Shown here piece by piece: positions 1 to 10,100 of a stretch of DNA of 64,000 nucleotides. The stretch lies in contig JAUMYK010000002.1 of NCBI GenBank assembly GCA_030528665.1, positions 1 to 64,000 of the forward strand, read 5' to 3'. How positions within the stretch are numbered: position 1 is the stretch's first letter; each line of letters starts with the position of its first letter. A program made the translations under genes and the position numbers. The notes under the pieces were generated by a model. That model was not told where the DNA came from. It did not search any database and saw nothing but the letters and a program-made list of their open reading frames with translations. This stretch comes from a bacterium. Its GTDB lineage: Bacteria; Patescibacteria; JAEDAM01; Absconditabacterales; Absconditicoccaceae.

Positions 1-90
1 TAGGATCAAGTCCGGAATGACAGGATCAAGTGAATGACAAGTGATTAGGTACAGAATGCTAGGATCAAGTCCGGAATGATGAGTATTCAT
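1..90. repeat. Intergenic repeat cluster, palindrome family A
   Basis: Two copies of a short word containing ATCAAGTCCGGAATGA lie here. The same word, or its complement, recurs at about 4.99, 5.28, 5.42, 6.49, 6.82, 6.95, 26.53, 33.3-33.8 and 61.26 kb. The rest of bases 91-221 shows no convincing gene; the permease gene follows at 222. Confidence 0.6.
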
Positions 91-221
91 TATGTTACCG
101 GTTCCACACGAAGTTCCGGGAAACTGGATTTGGGATCTCTTGGCAAGGAGTTAGGATGGGGGGATGGAATTCAGGATTGATACTTTTGTGGAATGGGGAT
201 TTTATTTAGAGTGAATGAAGG

Positions 222-1460
222 ATGAGATTTTTTTCTTATGTACAGGATGCACGAAAGACAATTATGGCTAACAAGATGAGGTCAGGATTGAGTACTTTGG
301 GGATTATGATCGGTATGACCTCGGTGATTGTGATGATGGCGATTGGTCAGGGGGCTGAGTCTTCACTGATGAAAGAGATGGGAGATTTGGTCAAAAATAA
401 GATCACGGTGCGTTCTGATGGAGGATACAATAGATGGGATAATGAGTTTGACAAACCTGGAGCTTATGTTAAAAAGGTGACCTTTACTCCAGAGATTATT
501 GAATATATCGAGCATTATTTTCCTGAGCTTAAGGGGCGTATGACTTATGGGATTCACGGATGAGGGCAGATCAAAATCAAATCAAAATCAAGTTATATTG
601 ATTCTTTGTGAGTACCGCAAAACTGGTTTACGCTCAATGAGAAGGTGGTCGTGGAATGACTAGGTTTAACGCCTGAACATTATCAGAATAAAGCTTTTGT
701 AGCCATTATCAACGATAAATTTAAGGAAGAGTTTTTTAAAAATAAGTCGCCAATTGGGCAAAAGTTTATGTTTGAGGCTAAACAGTATACGATTGTTGGT
801 GTACTGAAAAAGCAGGATTATGAGTGGAGTAGTCAGATGTATGTGCCTGATACGACCGTATTTGAGAGGGTTTTACGCAAAAATGAGATCAGAGAATTTG
901 AGGTGTTTTTGGATGCGCAGGCGGATAATGCTTTGCGAAAAAAAAGGCTCACCTATTTGTTGCTCAAAAAGTACAATCAACCTCATCAGGCTTCAGCTGG
1001 GTTTAGGGTAGATAGTTTTGCGGATTTTGCTGAGAGTCTCAAGAAGTCTTCAGATACGATGAAGTATTTTTTATTGGCAATTGGTGCGATTTCGCTTTTT
1101 GTCTGAGGTATTGGGGTAATGAATATTATGATCGTATCGGTGACTGAAAGAACTAGAGAAATCTGAATTAGGAAGGCGATCGGTGCACTCAATCTGGATA
1201 TTATTATTCAGTTTTTGGTGGAATCGGTGGTGATCACTTTGATTGGGGGAGTGATTGCATTTGGACTGAGTCATGGTATTGTTATTCTGATCAATAAGGC
1301 GCTTGGAGGGCATGATGGTATGGGATTTAAGGCGATTATTGACGGAAGTGTGGCGATGTTGGCTTTTGGATTGACGGCGTTTACAGGGATTATTTTTGGG
1401 ATATTGCCTGCGAGGAAGGCTGCTAAGCTCAAGCCGATTGATGCTCTGAGATTTGAGTAA
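222..1460 (+). CDS. MacB/FtsX-type ABC transporter permease
   Basis: Membrane subunit of a MacB-like ABC exporter, 412 residues with UGA read as Gly. Three standard-code fragments share one frame and are separated only by UGA (561, 609, 657, 1104, 1164). The first membrane helix is near residues 22-42, followed by a periplasmic MacB_PCD-like domain. The C-terminal FtsX domain (about 280-400) has the hallmark GGIGVMNIMIVSVTER then REIGIRKAIGA; two Gly in this stretch are UGA. It ends in the usual PARKAAKLKPIDALRFE-type tail. Residue 11 is CGA, where Trp fits (DAWKTI). No ATPase or adaptor gene is visible; they could lie left of the window. Substrate unknown. Confidence 0.92.
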
Positions 1461-1673
1461 AAGGTGGATGGAAGTCTGCCTTTTTTGAATGTTGAGAAGG
1501 TTGTTTTAAGGTAGTGAGGATGGTTGCTATTGTTTTGGAATGTTCTGTTTTGCTCTGATCGCTCTTGTTTTGTCAACGGAAAAGTATGAGAGGAGCTTGC
1601 TTTGCAAAAAAGGTCTTGATTTCCTTGTGAAAAACGGTATTTTTGAGTTGCTTTTTAGATTTGAGGATTGAGG

Positions 1674-1976
1674 ATGGCGATATTATTTCATATTTTGAGA
1701 GCAGCTTTTTTCTTTTTAACTTTGTTGATGGGGGTATTTTTGCTGAGGGGGGATTTGTTGTTTGGAGAGCAGCTTTTTATGCTTCTCAAATTGGTTTTGA
1801 TGCCAGGATATTTGCTTTTTTGTGGGGTGATGATTGGCTATCTGATTGCACTGATTTGGGCTGGGAAAGATACCTCGGCAAGTAGTGAGTCGATCAAAGA
1901 AACAATTCTCAAAAAGTCCTTTATCATTGGTATTGTGATAGGACTGGTCTTGGCGATGAGTTATATCTTTATTTAG
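1674..1976 (+). CDS. Small three-helix membrane protein
   Basis: 100 residues, almost entirely hydrophobic, with about three membrane helices (roughly 7-25, 33-57, 80-99). ATG at 1674 is preceded by GAGG at close spacing; an in-frame TTG at 1668 is the alternative. No family recognised. The next gene starts 10 bases after its stop, so the two are probably co-transcribed. Confidence 0.6.
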   Translation: MAILFHILRAAFFFLTLLMGVFLLRGDLLFGEQLFMLLKLVLMPGYLLFCGVMIGYLIALIWAGKDTSASSESIKETILKKSFIIGIVIGLVLAMSYIFI

Positions 1977-1985
1977 CGGATCAGG

Positions 1986-2495
1986 ATGAAATATTGGTCG
2001 TGGTGAGGCGTGTTTGCGTTGATAGTGATGTTGGCGTGATGTGGGCAGAGTTACCCGCTGAGGATTCAGACTTTAGATTTTGTGTGGGAGGCGGAATTTG
2101 CGGTGCCGTTGCAAAAAGTGAGTTCTCCTGCTGGGCGTTTGAGTTATCAAGAGCGTGATGCGGATGCAAATACGGTATTGGATAGTTTAGTGATCGAAAA
2201 GGTACTGACAGAGCTGCCTTTGGGGGCTTATGTACAGCAGTCGCTCAATCAGCTCAAGCTCTATGGTTATCATATCTCTGAGGAAACTACTAAAAAAACT
2301 CAGCTGATGGTCAGAGAAAAGCAGTACTTGACTTTGCTCAAGTCGTACACGATTGTCAATGCTGAGGGGATCACGCTGTATATGGCACAGTATGTCGTTG
2401 ATTTGGGTGAAAAGTTATTGATTATTTCCTATGCGAGTGATGTCCCTAAACAAAGAAAAGTTTTTCTACAGAATATAGCCTCAATTGTCTTTTAG
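1986..2495 (+). CDS. Putative lipoprotein
   Basis: 169 residues. The start at 1986 follows CAGG and gives a good lipoprotein signal: a hydrophobic stretch and lipobox L-A-G-C with Cys19. Gly18 of the lipobox, and two other Gly of the signal peptide, depend on UGA; with the standard code the signal peptide is lost and only the part from about 2082 is visible. The mature part is soluble-looking and ends with alternating hydrophobic segments. It recalls small lipid-anchored lipoproteins but no family is assigned. It lies between two membrane-protein genes in a tight plus-strand run. Confidence 0.7.
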
Positions 2496-2512
2496 TTTTT
2501 AGTGCTTTTATG

Positions 2513-3406
2513 ATGAATATGTGATCACAGCCAGCTTCTTCTTTACAGATTGAGATTCCTTCAATTGATGGGAAGCGTGGAGCTTTTCAGCCTCAGGCGA
2601 TTTTGAAGCAGGAGAGGGCGAAATTGGATAGATTGGTCAATGCTCCCAATGATATTTCTGGGCGAAGTTTGCTGGGGAAGATGGTACTGGGAGTGATTGT
2701 AGGTGCGATGATGAGTTTGATTTTGGTGCTGGTGATGTCGGCTTTTGGTTTGGCGGTCAAGGGAGAAGCTGCAGGAACTGGGGTTGGTATTGAGGCTGGC
2801 ACGCATCCTTTGGCACGATTGATTTTGGCGTTTTTGGGATTTTTGATTACCTTTTTTGGGAGTCAGATTTTGGTGCTTTTGTATGGGGTGTTTTTTTCGC
2901 ATAAGTATACGCAGCAGTCCAAGACAAGTGGATTATTACTTTTGACGAGTACGGTACTCTTTGCCTTTATGATGGGGGTCTTTGTTCTTTTGGGAACGGT
3001 AAAGCCAGGTGCGGAGGTGGTTTTGTTTGTCTTGTATGTGTGTATAGGTACTTTCCTTTCCTTTGCACAGATTGAATTTGTGGTCAATCCTAATTATGCC
3101 TCTTCCTCTTTAGCAGGCTGTACGATTGGATTTATGCTCTCATTGATTGTGGCTGGAGTACTGTGGAAGGGGGCGATTGCTACGCCTGATGTCTCAGCTC
3201 CGTATATGTTGGTATGGATTTCGACTTTGATTGTGTTTCCGTTGATGATTTTTGGGCAGGGGATTTGGGAAATTATTTATTATAAGATTTATGAGACAGG
3301 TGCAAATCCGTTTTATATTCCTTCGCAGGCAGAGCTAGATACACAGACCATTTTGGATAATCAAAAGCAAGAAGCCAAAGAAGAAGCAGTGAATGTCGAA
3401 TTTTAA
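2513..3406 (+). CDS. Polytopic membrane protein of unknown function
   Basis: 297 residues. ATG AAT ATG UGA opens the gene 17 bases after the previous stop. The N-terminal 55 residues are hydrophilic, followed by about seven membrane helices (first around 57-80, then pairs to about residue 270) and a charged acidic tail. No motif recognised. The position inside a run of envelope genes suggests an envelope role, but that is inference only. Confidence 0.65.
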
Positions 3407-3424
3407 TTTGCTAAGTGTCTGAGG

Positions 3425-3832
3425 ATGTGGATGAGTATAAAAAAATTGAGTCTCTATACGAAAGCATCTTGGATTAAGGTATTTTTTGGCTTGATCGTGT
3501 TGGCTATTACGCTTTTTACCCTAAATGTCAGAGAAGATCCAGAGATTTCCTTGGCTTTGTTGTTGATTGGGCTTTTTATTTTTGCTTGGGGAGTTTCCTA
3601 TTTTCTCTTTTATGGAGGGCAGATATTGGTATTGATTAGAGTGAGTCAGGAAAAGATGCAGAAAGATGCCTATAAAAGCTCGTTTTTGTTTGGATTGTAT
3701 GCTCTGATCAATGTCTTGCTTTTGATCTTGAATAGTTGGCAAAAATGGATAGGAATTCTGTTTTTATTGCTGTTTGTAGCGATGCAATGGGTAGTTTTTA
3801 CTGATAAGAAGTATAATAACGATGAGAACTAA
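3425..3832 (+). CDS. Four-helix membrane protein
   Basis: 135 residues, lysine-rich start and about four membrane helices (near 17-36, 41-63, 82-100, 103-122). ATG at 3425 follows GAGG; ATG 3431 is an alternative. Its last codons overlap the start of the next gene by 11 bases, implying translational coupling. No family recognised. Confidence 0.6.
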   Translation: MWMSIKKLSLYTKASWIKVFFGLIVLAITLFTLNVREDPEISLALLLIGLFIFAWGVSYFLFYGGQILVLIRVSQEKMQKDAYKSSFLFGLYALINVLLLILNSWQKWIGILFLLLFVAMQWVVFTDKKYNNDEN

Positions 3833-4139
3833 TACCACACTTTTGGAAAAAGTACAACAATCTTTGCAAACAGTGTATGATCCTGATTTTCCTTTGGTAG
3901 ATATTTATACCTTAGGTCTGATCTATGATATTAAGATAGATGAAGTAGAGGAGAGAGTAGATATTTTGATGTCTTTTACTACGCCTGCTTGTCCGATGGC
4001 GGATTATTTGATCGAGAGCTGCAAGAATGCGGCACTTTTGGTGGTGCCTGAGTATGAGGTGTTTGTTGAGGTTACCTTCGATCCAATGCGAAGTCCCAAG
4101 ATGATCAGGGATGAGGATTTGCAGAGGATGTTTGAGTAA
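3822..4139 (+). CDS. DUF59/MIP18-family protein, SufT/PaaD-like
   Basis: 105 residues, a single DUF59 (Fe-S cluster assembly, MIP18) domain. Typical features: an early YDPDFPLVDIYTLGL segment and, near residue 56, the TTPACPMADYL stretch with the conserved Cys, then an F-D-P-M near the end. Members such as SufT help maturation of Fe-S proteins. The only other Suf gene here, sufB, is 16 kb away. The start overlaps the preceding gene. Family assignment is firm; the precise partner is not. Confidence 0.88.
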   Translation: MRTNTTLLEKVQQSLQTVYDPDFPLVDIYTLGLIYDIKIDEVEERVDILMSFTTPACPMADYLIESCKNAALLVVPEYEVFVEVTFDPMRSPKMIRDEDLQRMFE

Positions 4140-4170
4140 GGGGTAGGTTTTTTTAGTTGTTGGTATGAGG

Positions 4171-4779
4171 ATGAAGACAGTGATCAATATTTCTGCGGAT
4201 AAGATTGCGTTTTTTAGAGCGGGGCAGGTGGAGTATTTGGAGAGGAATGGTGTCGATCTAGAAATAGGTAAAAAGCTGGTTGCCCTTGATCGTTTTGAGC
4301 CTTTGAGAGAGTGTTTGGTGATCAATGGTCCTGGGGGCTTTACCAATCTGAGGGTAGGGAGTTTAGCTTTGAATTTGCTGAAAGCATTGAAAGGGGATCA
4401 GCTTTCTTTTTTTTCTTTGTCTAAGATTGAGCTGTATAAAATCGCTTATCAGCACTGATTTTTGCCTCGTTATGGGCTGATCTATATTGGGCAAAAGTCA
4501 AATGTATGGCTCTGGGATTTTGAACAACAAGAAATAGTTAAAATGGTCAAGAAGACTGATTTGAGTGGCATTATATCTGAGTTTTGAGCGATATTTTGTG
4601 ATGAGGTCTATGAAGGTGAGTATTTTGATGGAGGGGATCAACTTGCGGTTTTTTTTGATGAAGAGGGAGCTGTTTTGCAGTATTGAGGGCAAGAAATGAG
4701 GATTGAGCGAGTATCATTGCTGATACATCCAGTTGATAAGCTTGAGCCAAACTATATGATCGCCCCTAATGTGAATTAG
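4171..4779 (+). CDS. tsaB: TsaB-like tRNA threonylcarbamoyladenosine protein
   Basis: 202 residues, an ASKHA-fold protein of the t6A37 pathway (partner of TsaD/TsaE). It begins MKTVINIS and has near residue 50 the GPGGFTNLRVG motif that corresponds to GPGSFTGLRIG in TsaB. Three UGA codons (4456, 4588, 4684) are Gly; the standard code would cut it after about 95 residues. The C-terminus EPNYMIAPNV matches the short conserved tail of TsaB. ATG 4165 is an alternative start six bases upstream. The protein is short and diverged, as is common in CPR genomes. The methylthiotransferase at 42.3 kb acts on the same modified base. Confidence 0.8.
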
Positions 4780-5022
4780 GAAGGAGTTTTTTTTAGATTT
4801 TCAATTTATAGCTCCCTCCGCTTCGCTTCGCTTAGCAGCTCCCTCATTTTTATAGTTCAGAATGTAGAGTGAAGAGTTAAGAAGTAGTGATGAAAGTTCC
4901 CCCTCGATGAGGGGGATGTCCGTAGGACAGGGGGAGCTATTTCTTCAGTGAAGAGTTCAGAATGTAGAGTGAAGAGTAGTAATTGCTTGTCATTTCGGAC
5001 TTGATCCGGAATCTCTCCTTTG
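4780..5022. repeat. Gene-free repeat cluster (families A and C)
   Basis: No gene seen. It contains a purine/pyrimidine-biased unit (AGCTCCCTCCGCTTCGCTTC, about 4811), the unit GTTCCCCCTCGATGAGGGGG with downstream GGACAGGGGGAGCT (about 4898-4938), the phrase GAGTTCAGAATGTAGAGTGA twice, and one family A palindrome (4986-5013). An almost identical arrangement of the same units is found at 33.2-33.6 kb, so this is a composite repeat block. Confidence 0.7.
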
Positions 5023-5250
5023 ATTACTAAAGGAGGCGTTTCACCCTCCTTAGACCACCCGACTCACTTTTTGGCATTGCCCCAAAAAGTGAGCAAAAAA
5101 GTCTAGCTCCAGTAGTGCAAGTAAGTATACTTGTTTTTCACGGATTACCTTCGGAAGCTCACTCCCTCCCACTTCGTGGGCTCCGAGGTCGTTCGCTGGA
5201 GTATTTTCTTGCTTTCACGAAAACCTACGGAACTTGCTGGTACTGGAGCG
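5023..5250 (+). repeat. MITE-like repeat, copy 1
   Basis: About 228 bases, closely repeated at 6531-6782 and 26558-26802 and partly at 40030-40175. The right-hand 145 bases start GCTCCAGTAGTGCAAGT and end ACTTGCTGGTACTGGAGC, so the ends are imperfect inverted repeats. The centre carries a short hairpin around CACTTCGTGGG. No open frame is conserved between copies, so a non-autonomous element is more likely than a gene. Confidence 0.65.
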
Positions 5251-5696
5251 TTTTTTTTATTATGGACTTGATCTTTCTTGTCATTCTGGACTTGATCCGG
5301 AATCTCCATCACTTACTAAGAGATCCTGAATCAAGTTCAGGATGACGAACAGAGAGTTAAGATGCTGAATGAAGTTCCCCGCAACTGCGTGCGGGACAGG
5401 CAGCATGACAAAAAGCCGTCATTCCGGACTTGATCCGGAATCTCTAGCTCCCTCCGCTCAGCACCTCCCTCATTGAGGGAGGACTCAGCTTGTGAGAAGG
5501 TATAGCTCGTAGTTTATGCTCATCGAGGGAGGACTCAACTTGTGTAGACAGGATAATGCAGATTTCTCCTCATTTCGTATCAATCCTACCGTATTTTTCA
5601 TAAAAGCAAAAAACTGAAATAATAAGTGAAAAAACACTAGATAATAACTAGTGTCTCGTAATATAAAAAGGAGAATGAGAAAGTTTTGGGAAATTA
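5251..5696. repeat. Repeat cluster upstream of toxin-antitoxin genes
   Basis: Holds family A palindromes (5277-5346, including ATCCTGAATCAAGTTCAGGAT), the hairpin CCCGCAACTGCGTGCGGG (about 5378), and two GAGGGAGGACTCA units (about 5478 and 5524). No gene seen. Confidence 0.6.
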
Positions 5697-6053
5697 CTAC
5701 TGCAAAGTAGTGATCAGTTTTTTGTTTGCTACTTTGTGCAAAATCGAGGTCATCAGCGTTTGATATGGCATTCCTTCTTCTTTTGCCATCAGTTTTAATT
5801 TTTCGATGTCTGATTTATATAATCTCAAACTGACCTGACCTCTTTCCTCAGGTTGAAATATGGCTTGAAGTCTTATTTTTTCTGCCTTTAATTCTTCAGG
5901 TGTAGATTCAATATATTCTCCTCTTGCCATCATTTCCATATCTTCAATGGCTTCTGGATCATATAAAATGCCATATTCTTCAGGCTCGACAAGATGTGGG
6001 ATGTCTCTACCATATTTTCGTCCTTTGGAGAGGAGTTGTGCTTCATTAGTCAT
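5697..6053 (-). CDS. CopG/BrnA-like antitoxin
   Basis: 118 residues. The C-terminal part (about 73-115) has the ribbon-helix-helix pattern QVSLRLYKSDIEKLKLMA then PYQTLMTSILHKV, as in CopG/BrnA-type antitoxins. Its ATG overlaps the last 8 bases of the upstream toxin gene, the usual tight coupling of such modules. It is expected to bind DNA as a dimer, neutralise the toxin and repress the pair. Both genes sit between blocks of intergenic repeats. Confidence 0.8.
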   Translation of the reverse strand: MTNEAQLLSKGRKYGRDIPHLVEPEEYGILYDPEAIEDMEMMARGEYIESTPEELKAEKIRLQAIFQPEERGQVSLRLYKSDIEKLKLMAKEEGMPYQTLMTSILHKVANKKLITTLQ

Positions 6054-6360
6054 TAGGTTTTTGATTAGAAAGTAAATGTTTTTCTTTGCGGTCTAGTCGT
6101 GCAGATTTGATAAATATTTTTTCTTCATCTTCGATAGTGGGGACAGTACAGGGATAGCCATTGTATTCTACAATATATCTTACTTGGTAAGGGCGATGGG
6201 CTACGGAATATTTTTTAAGTATCTCTCATTTTTTTATTTTTTCAGCAATGACTGCAAAATCAATTTGTCTTGTATGATTTTCAAGGATATTTTTAGCTTT
6301 TCCCTTATTTCGTTCAATGGATTTCATCCTAGCTTTATTGCAATAAATATCTTTTGACAT
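6046..6360 (-). CDS. BrnT-family ribonuclease toxin
   Basis: 104 residues, visible as one frame only when the in-frame UGA is read as Gly. Residues 15-35 read IEWNKGKAKNILENH if CGA (6310-6312) is Trp, matching the BrnT signature with conserved E-W at the start followed by K..N..KH. The C-terminal IKSA.LDRKEKHLL resembles the ISARKATKRER tail. BrnT proteins are RelE-fold ribonucleases that cut mRNA. Reading CGA as Arg would lose the signature Trp. RelE- or DUF4258-like toxins are the alternative. Confidence 0.75.
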
Positions 6361-6530
6361 CTATATTGTATGGATTTCATAGAAAATAGCAAGAGAATGG
6401 TAACCTTTTTGAGATCCGTAATTGGAGGTTTAGTAAGAAAGGTTGAATGAAGTTCCCCGCAACTGTGTGCGGGACAGGCAGGATGACAAAAGTCTCGTCA
6501 TTCTGGACTTGATCCGGAATCTCTCCTTTG
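6361..6530. repeat. Intergenic palindromes
   Basis: Holds the CCCGCAACTGTGTGCGGG hairpin (about 6456) and a family A palindrome (6489-6526). This stretch also serves as the promoter region of the toxin-antitoxin pair; no clear operator palindrome was identified. Confidence 0.55.
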
Positions 6531-6782
6531 ATTACTAAAGGAGGCGTTTCACCCTCCTTAGACCACCCGACTCACTTTTTGGCATTGCCCCAAAATCCCG
6601 CAACTTTGTGCGGGACAGGATCCAGCAAAAAAGTCTAGCTCCAGTAGTGCAAGTAAGTAAACCTGTTTATCGAGGATAATCTAGGGAAGCTCACTCCCTC
6701 CCACTTCATGGGCTCCGGGGTCGTTCGCTGGAGTTTAGTCTTGCTTTTACGCAAACCTACGGAACTTGCTGGTACTGGAGCG
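6531..6782 (+). repeat. MITE-like repeat, copy 2
   Basis: Near-identical to 5023-5250 but with a 24-base insertion holding the CCCGCAACTTTGTGCGGG hairpin (about 6598-6615). Ends again in the inverted-repeat pair GCTCCAGTA / TACTGGAGC. Confidence 0.65.
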
Positions 6783-7110
6783 TTTTTCTTTTTATTGTGG
6801 AATTGATCTTGACTGTCATTCCGGACTTGATCTGGAATCTCTTCTGCTGACTAAGATCCTGAATCAAGTTCAGGATGACGAACAGAGGGTAAATATCCTG
6901 AAGCATTTCCCCACAACTGCGTGCGGGACAGGCAGGATGACGACAAGCTGTTATTCCGGACTTGATCTGCAAACTCGCTTCCTTCACTTTTCCCCAGTAT
7001 TTAGTTTTTTGATCTTATTTTTTTGTTTTGTAGGTATGGTCTTTTTTGCACTCAAAAATCCCTTGACAATTGCGATATTATGGTAAAATATGCTTGATTT
7101 GTGAAGCTAT
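6783..7110. repeat. Repeat cluster and leader of the giant surface gene
   Basis: Family A palindromes at 6812-6885 and 6948-6972 and a CCCCACAACTGCGTGCGGGA hairpin. After about 6990 the sequence is unique and T-rich. A possible promoter is TTGACA (7061) and TATGGT/TAAAAT near 7079-7088, placing transcription start shortly before the giant gene. Confidence 0.5.
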
Positions 7111-7152
7111 ATGCTTATATTTCAGGGGATTTTATCGTATATTATTGGGAAG

Positions 7153-10100
7153 ATGTGAGATACTTTTCTTTTTAGGGGATTGTGGATGTTCGTAGTAGGG
7201 ATCGGGCTTCCTGTCCTTTTTTCGATGATGCAGGTCAGTGCTAATCCTAGTGATCAGGCAAATTGGAAATGTAATGTAGGGACACTCCTCTACAATACTG
7301 GGGCAAACACTTGGCTGTGTAAGCAGGAGCAAAACCTTAAGGCTCCGTATACCAATTATTCCTTTAAGGATAATGGTGTCAGATTTCATCTTGGGAAGGG
7401 GAATACTGAGATAGGAGAGGGAACAGGTCCTTATGATCTTCTGTCTTTTGATAAGAAGTATGATGCTTTTTTGAAGGGAAATGATGGGACTTCGAGAGCT
7501 GCTCAGTTGGTAAGTCAGATTTATAATGGTTGAAGTGTTGTACATCATAGGGTATTTGCATTACACAAGACCTTGAGGGTGCCTGCTGGTGGAAAGACCT
7601 ATATTTTTGTGATGGTAGGGGATGATGATTGGCATATCAAGAAAGGGACTGCTATCTTGGCTGAAAGAACAGGGAGTAATGCTTATGATAATCTGAGTTT
7701 TGTGCCGATTTTTTTTACTGAAGGGGAGCATCCTTTGACTTTTACTTACAAAGATACGAGTTGACAAGGGGGAATTGGAGTCGAGATTTTGGGACCTTTT
7801 GATCAGAAGTTTGGGGCAATGAGTAATCCTTCAGAAAGGACAAAGGTTTTGAATCTCTTGCAGGGAGGTGGAGATGTTAGCTTTACTACTGAGAGGGAAG
7901 CTAAAGTTGTGACTGCTCCTGCTAACTATGTCAATAATATCCTTTGGAATTCGTATATTTCTTCTACTATGCCATGGGACCCTGATGTGTATTGGACAGA
8001 GGAGTCTGCTCCAAATGCGCTGTGTGAGTCAGGTTTTTCTCCTGTTTTTGCTTTAGGGGTATCAAAGTGTATAAAGTATCAGCCAGCGATTAGGATTTTG
8101 CAGAGTGAGCAGTATCATCCGACTGCCAAGGCAGTAACGATTCCGCTTTCTCAGACAGCTCCGATCAATCCTGAGCTTTTTATCAATAAGCCTGTAGGAT
8201 TTCCAAATTCAGGGGTAAGCTATACTTGGAAATCTACTGGAGGTGCGGTAGTACCTCAGATCACTACCACGAGCCTGACAGCACAAAATGCGGTGGTAAT
8301 TGTGCGTTATGCTGATAATTCGGAGGATGAGGTCGCTGTAACGGTACGCTTTAGAGATGATATTCAGCCGAGTCTTGCGGTAGAGGATTGGTATTTTTTT
8401 GCTGGGCAGGCTGTGCCGAGTAATTTGCGCCTCAGTGCGACTGACAATATTGGAGTCACTGCGTATACGAAAGTGTGACCTATACCAAATACGATTACTG
8501 TCCATGCTGACTGAAGAGTTACAGGAACTGTGCCTACTCTTGATAATCAGACCTTGAGTGTTCGTGTGCGTGATGCAGCGAATAATAGTGTGCAAGGAAG
8601 CTTGAAAATTCGTCTTATGAATCTGAATAAGAGCAATATCTATGCTGGATATGGCGTGCAAGTCACTCAGCAGGAGATTTTGGATAAGGTAAAAGTGATT
8701 TTGTGATCCACTAGTCAAGTAGCTCCCTCCTCAGAAATTACTACAAAAACGCTAGTGGATCAGCTTCCGACCAAAGGAAAAAACAATCAAGTCAGAGTTC
8801 GCGTGACCAACAAGCGAGGACAGCGTGAAGAAGTCAGTGTTCAAGTTGATTTTGATGAGCAGTATGAATTGTATCAGCCAGTTACGCAAATAGTAGCCAC
8901 GCCACTGAGACAGCGTCTGGATGCGATTGCGAGTGTGGTGTCTTTGTCCAAGACCAAGTCTGAGGCTGCAGATTTGGCAAAAGATGCTCCAGGGGTAGAG
9001 ATTGTTTGGGAGCAGGAGCCTGATCGAAATTCCGCAGGGAGAAAAAATGCAAAGCTCAAGGTGATCTATCCTGATCAGACTGAGGATATTGTAGATGTCC
9101 AAGTGGATGTAAAAGCGACTACGGTTACCTATCGTGAAGTGTTTAATAATCAGAATAATTTACCTTTACCTCCTGATTTGTTTCAGACCAGTACTGAAAC
9201 TCTGCCTCAAGATCAGAGGACGCTGACTCCTCCTCAAAAAACTAGTCAAAAGATTGTAGCTTGAACCTTGGTTTTTGAGTGATGGAGTCCTACTCAAGCA
9301 CAGGCAGATCGTGATCAGGTAGAATTTGTAGGGACTTGGAGATTTGAGGCAAATCCTGTTGTGACTGTGAGCAAATCTCCTGAAACCTGGACCAATGCTG
9401 CTGTGACCGTAACGCTGAAGTCGGATAAAGCTCTTCAAGCTATTCAGTGATGGACTAAGGTATCTGATCGTGAGTTTAGGAAATCATTTAGTAGCAATCA
9501 GGCGAGTACGAGTCTTGAAGTAAGGGATAGCTTTGGTAATAAAGGGCTTGTAACCTATGAAGTGAGTAATATCGATACGAGCCTTCCAATCTGTGGGCAG
9601 GCAACGCTTTCTCCAACAACTCCTACCAACAATAAAGTAACGATTACTTGGGCAAATGCGAGTGATCAAGGGGGAAGTAATTTGGTAGCTGGGCAGGAGA
9701 AAAGCTGTGAGGTTACTGAAAATGGGCAGACCTGTACTGTGACCTTGAGAGATACTGCAGGGAATAGTCAGACTTGTATTTCTCCTGTAGTGAGCAATAT
9801 CGATAAAACGCCTTTGACAGCGAGTATTGTTGCCAGTACGAGCCAATGGACCAATCAAAATGTGGTGTTAACCCTGACAACCAATAAAGTATTAGCTGAG
9901 GTGCCTGTTGGATGGCAAGCGGTAGTTGGAGAAGATAAAAAATATACGAAAACCCTGACTACCAATGAGCAGGGAAATCTCAGTTTGCGTGATGTGGCTG
10001 GTAATACAACGAATGTAAGTTTTGATGTAGGAAATATTGATAAAACTGCTCCGAGTTGTGGAACAAACTGGACGATGCATCCTGATGCTCAGACTCCGAC

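Noticed and set aside
5115..5345. Small gene in the MITE-like repeat (also 26654-26947)
   Set aside because: Frames differ in length and end between copies and carry no conserved start; the conservation is at nucleotide level.
4780..7110. CRISPR array
   Set aside because: The repeats are irregularly spaced palindromes, not identical direct repeats with constant spacers, and no cas genes are near.
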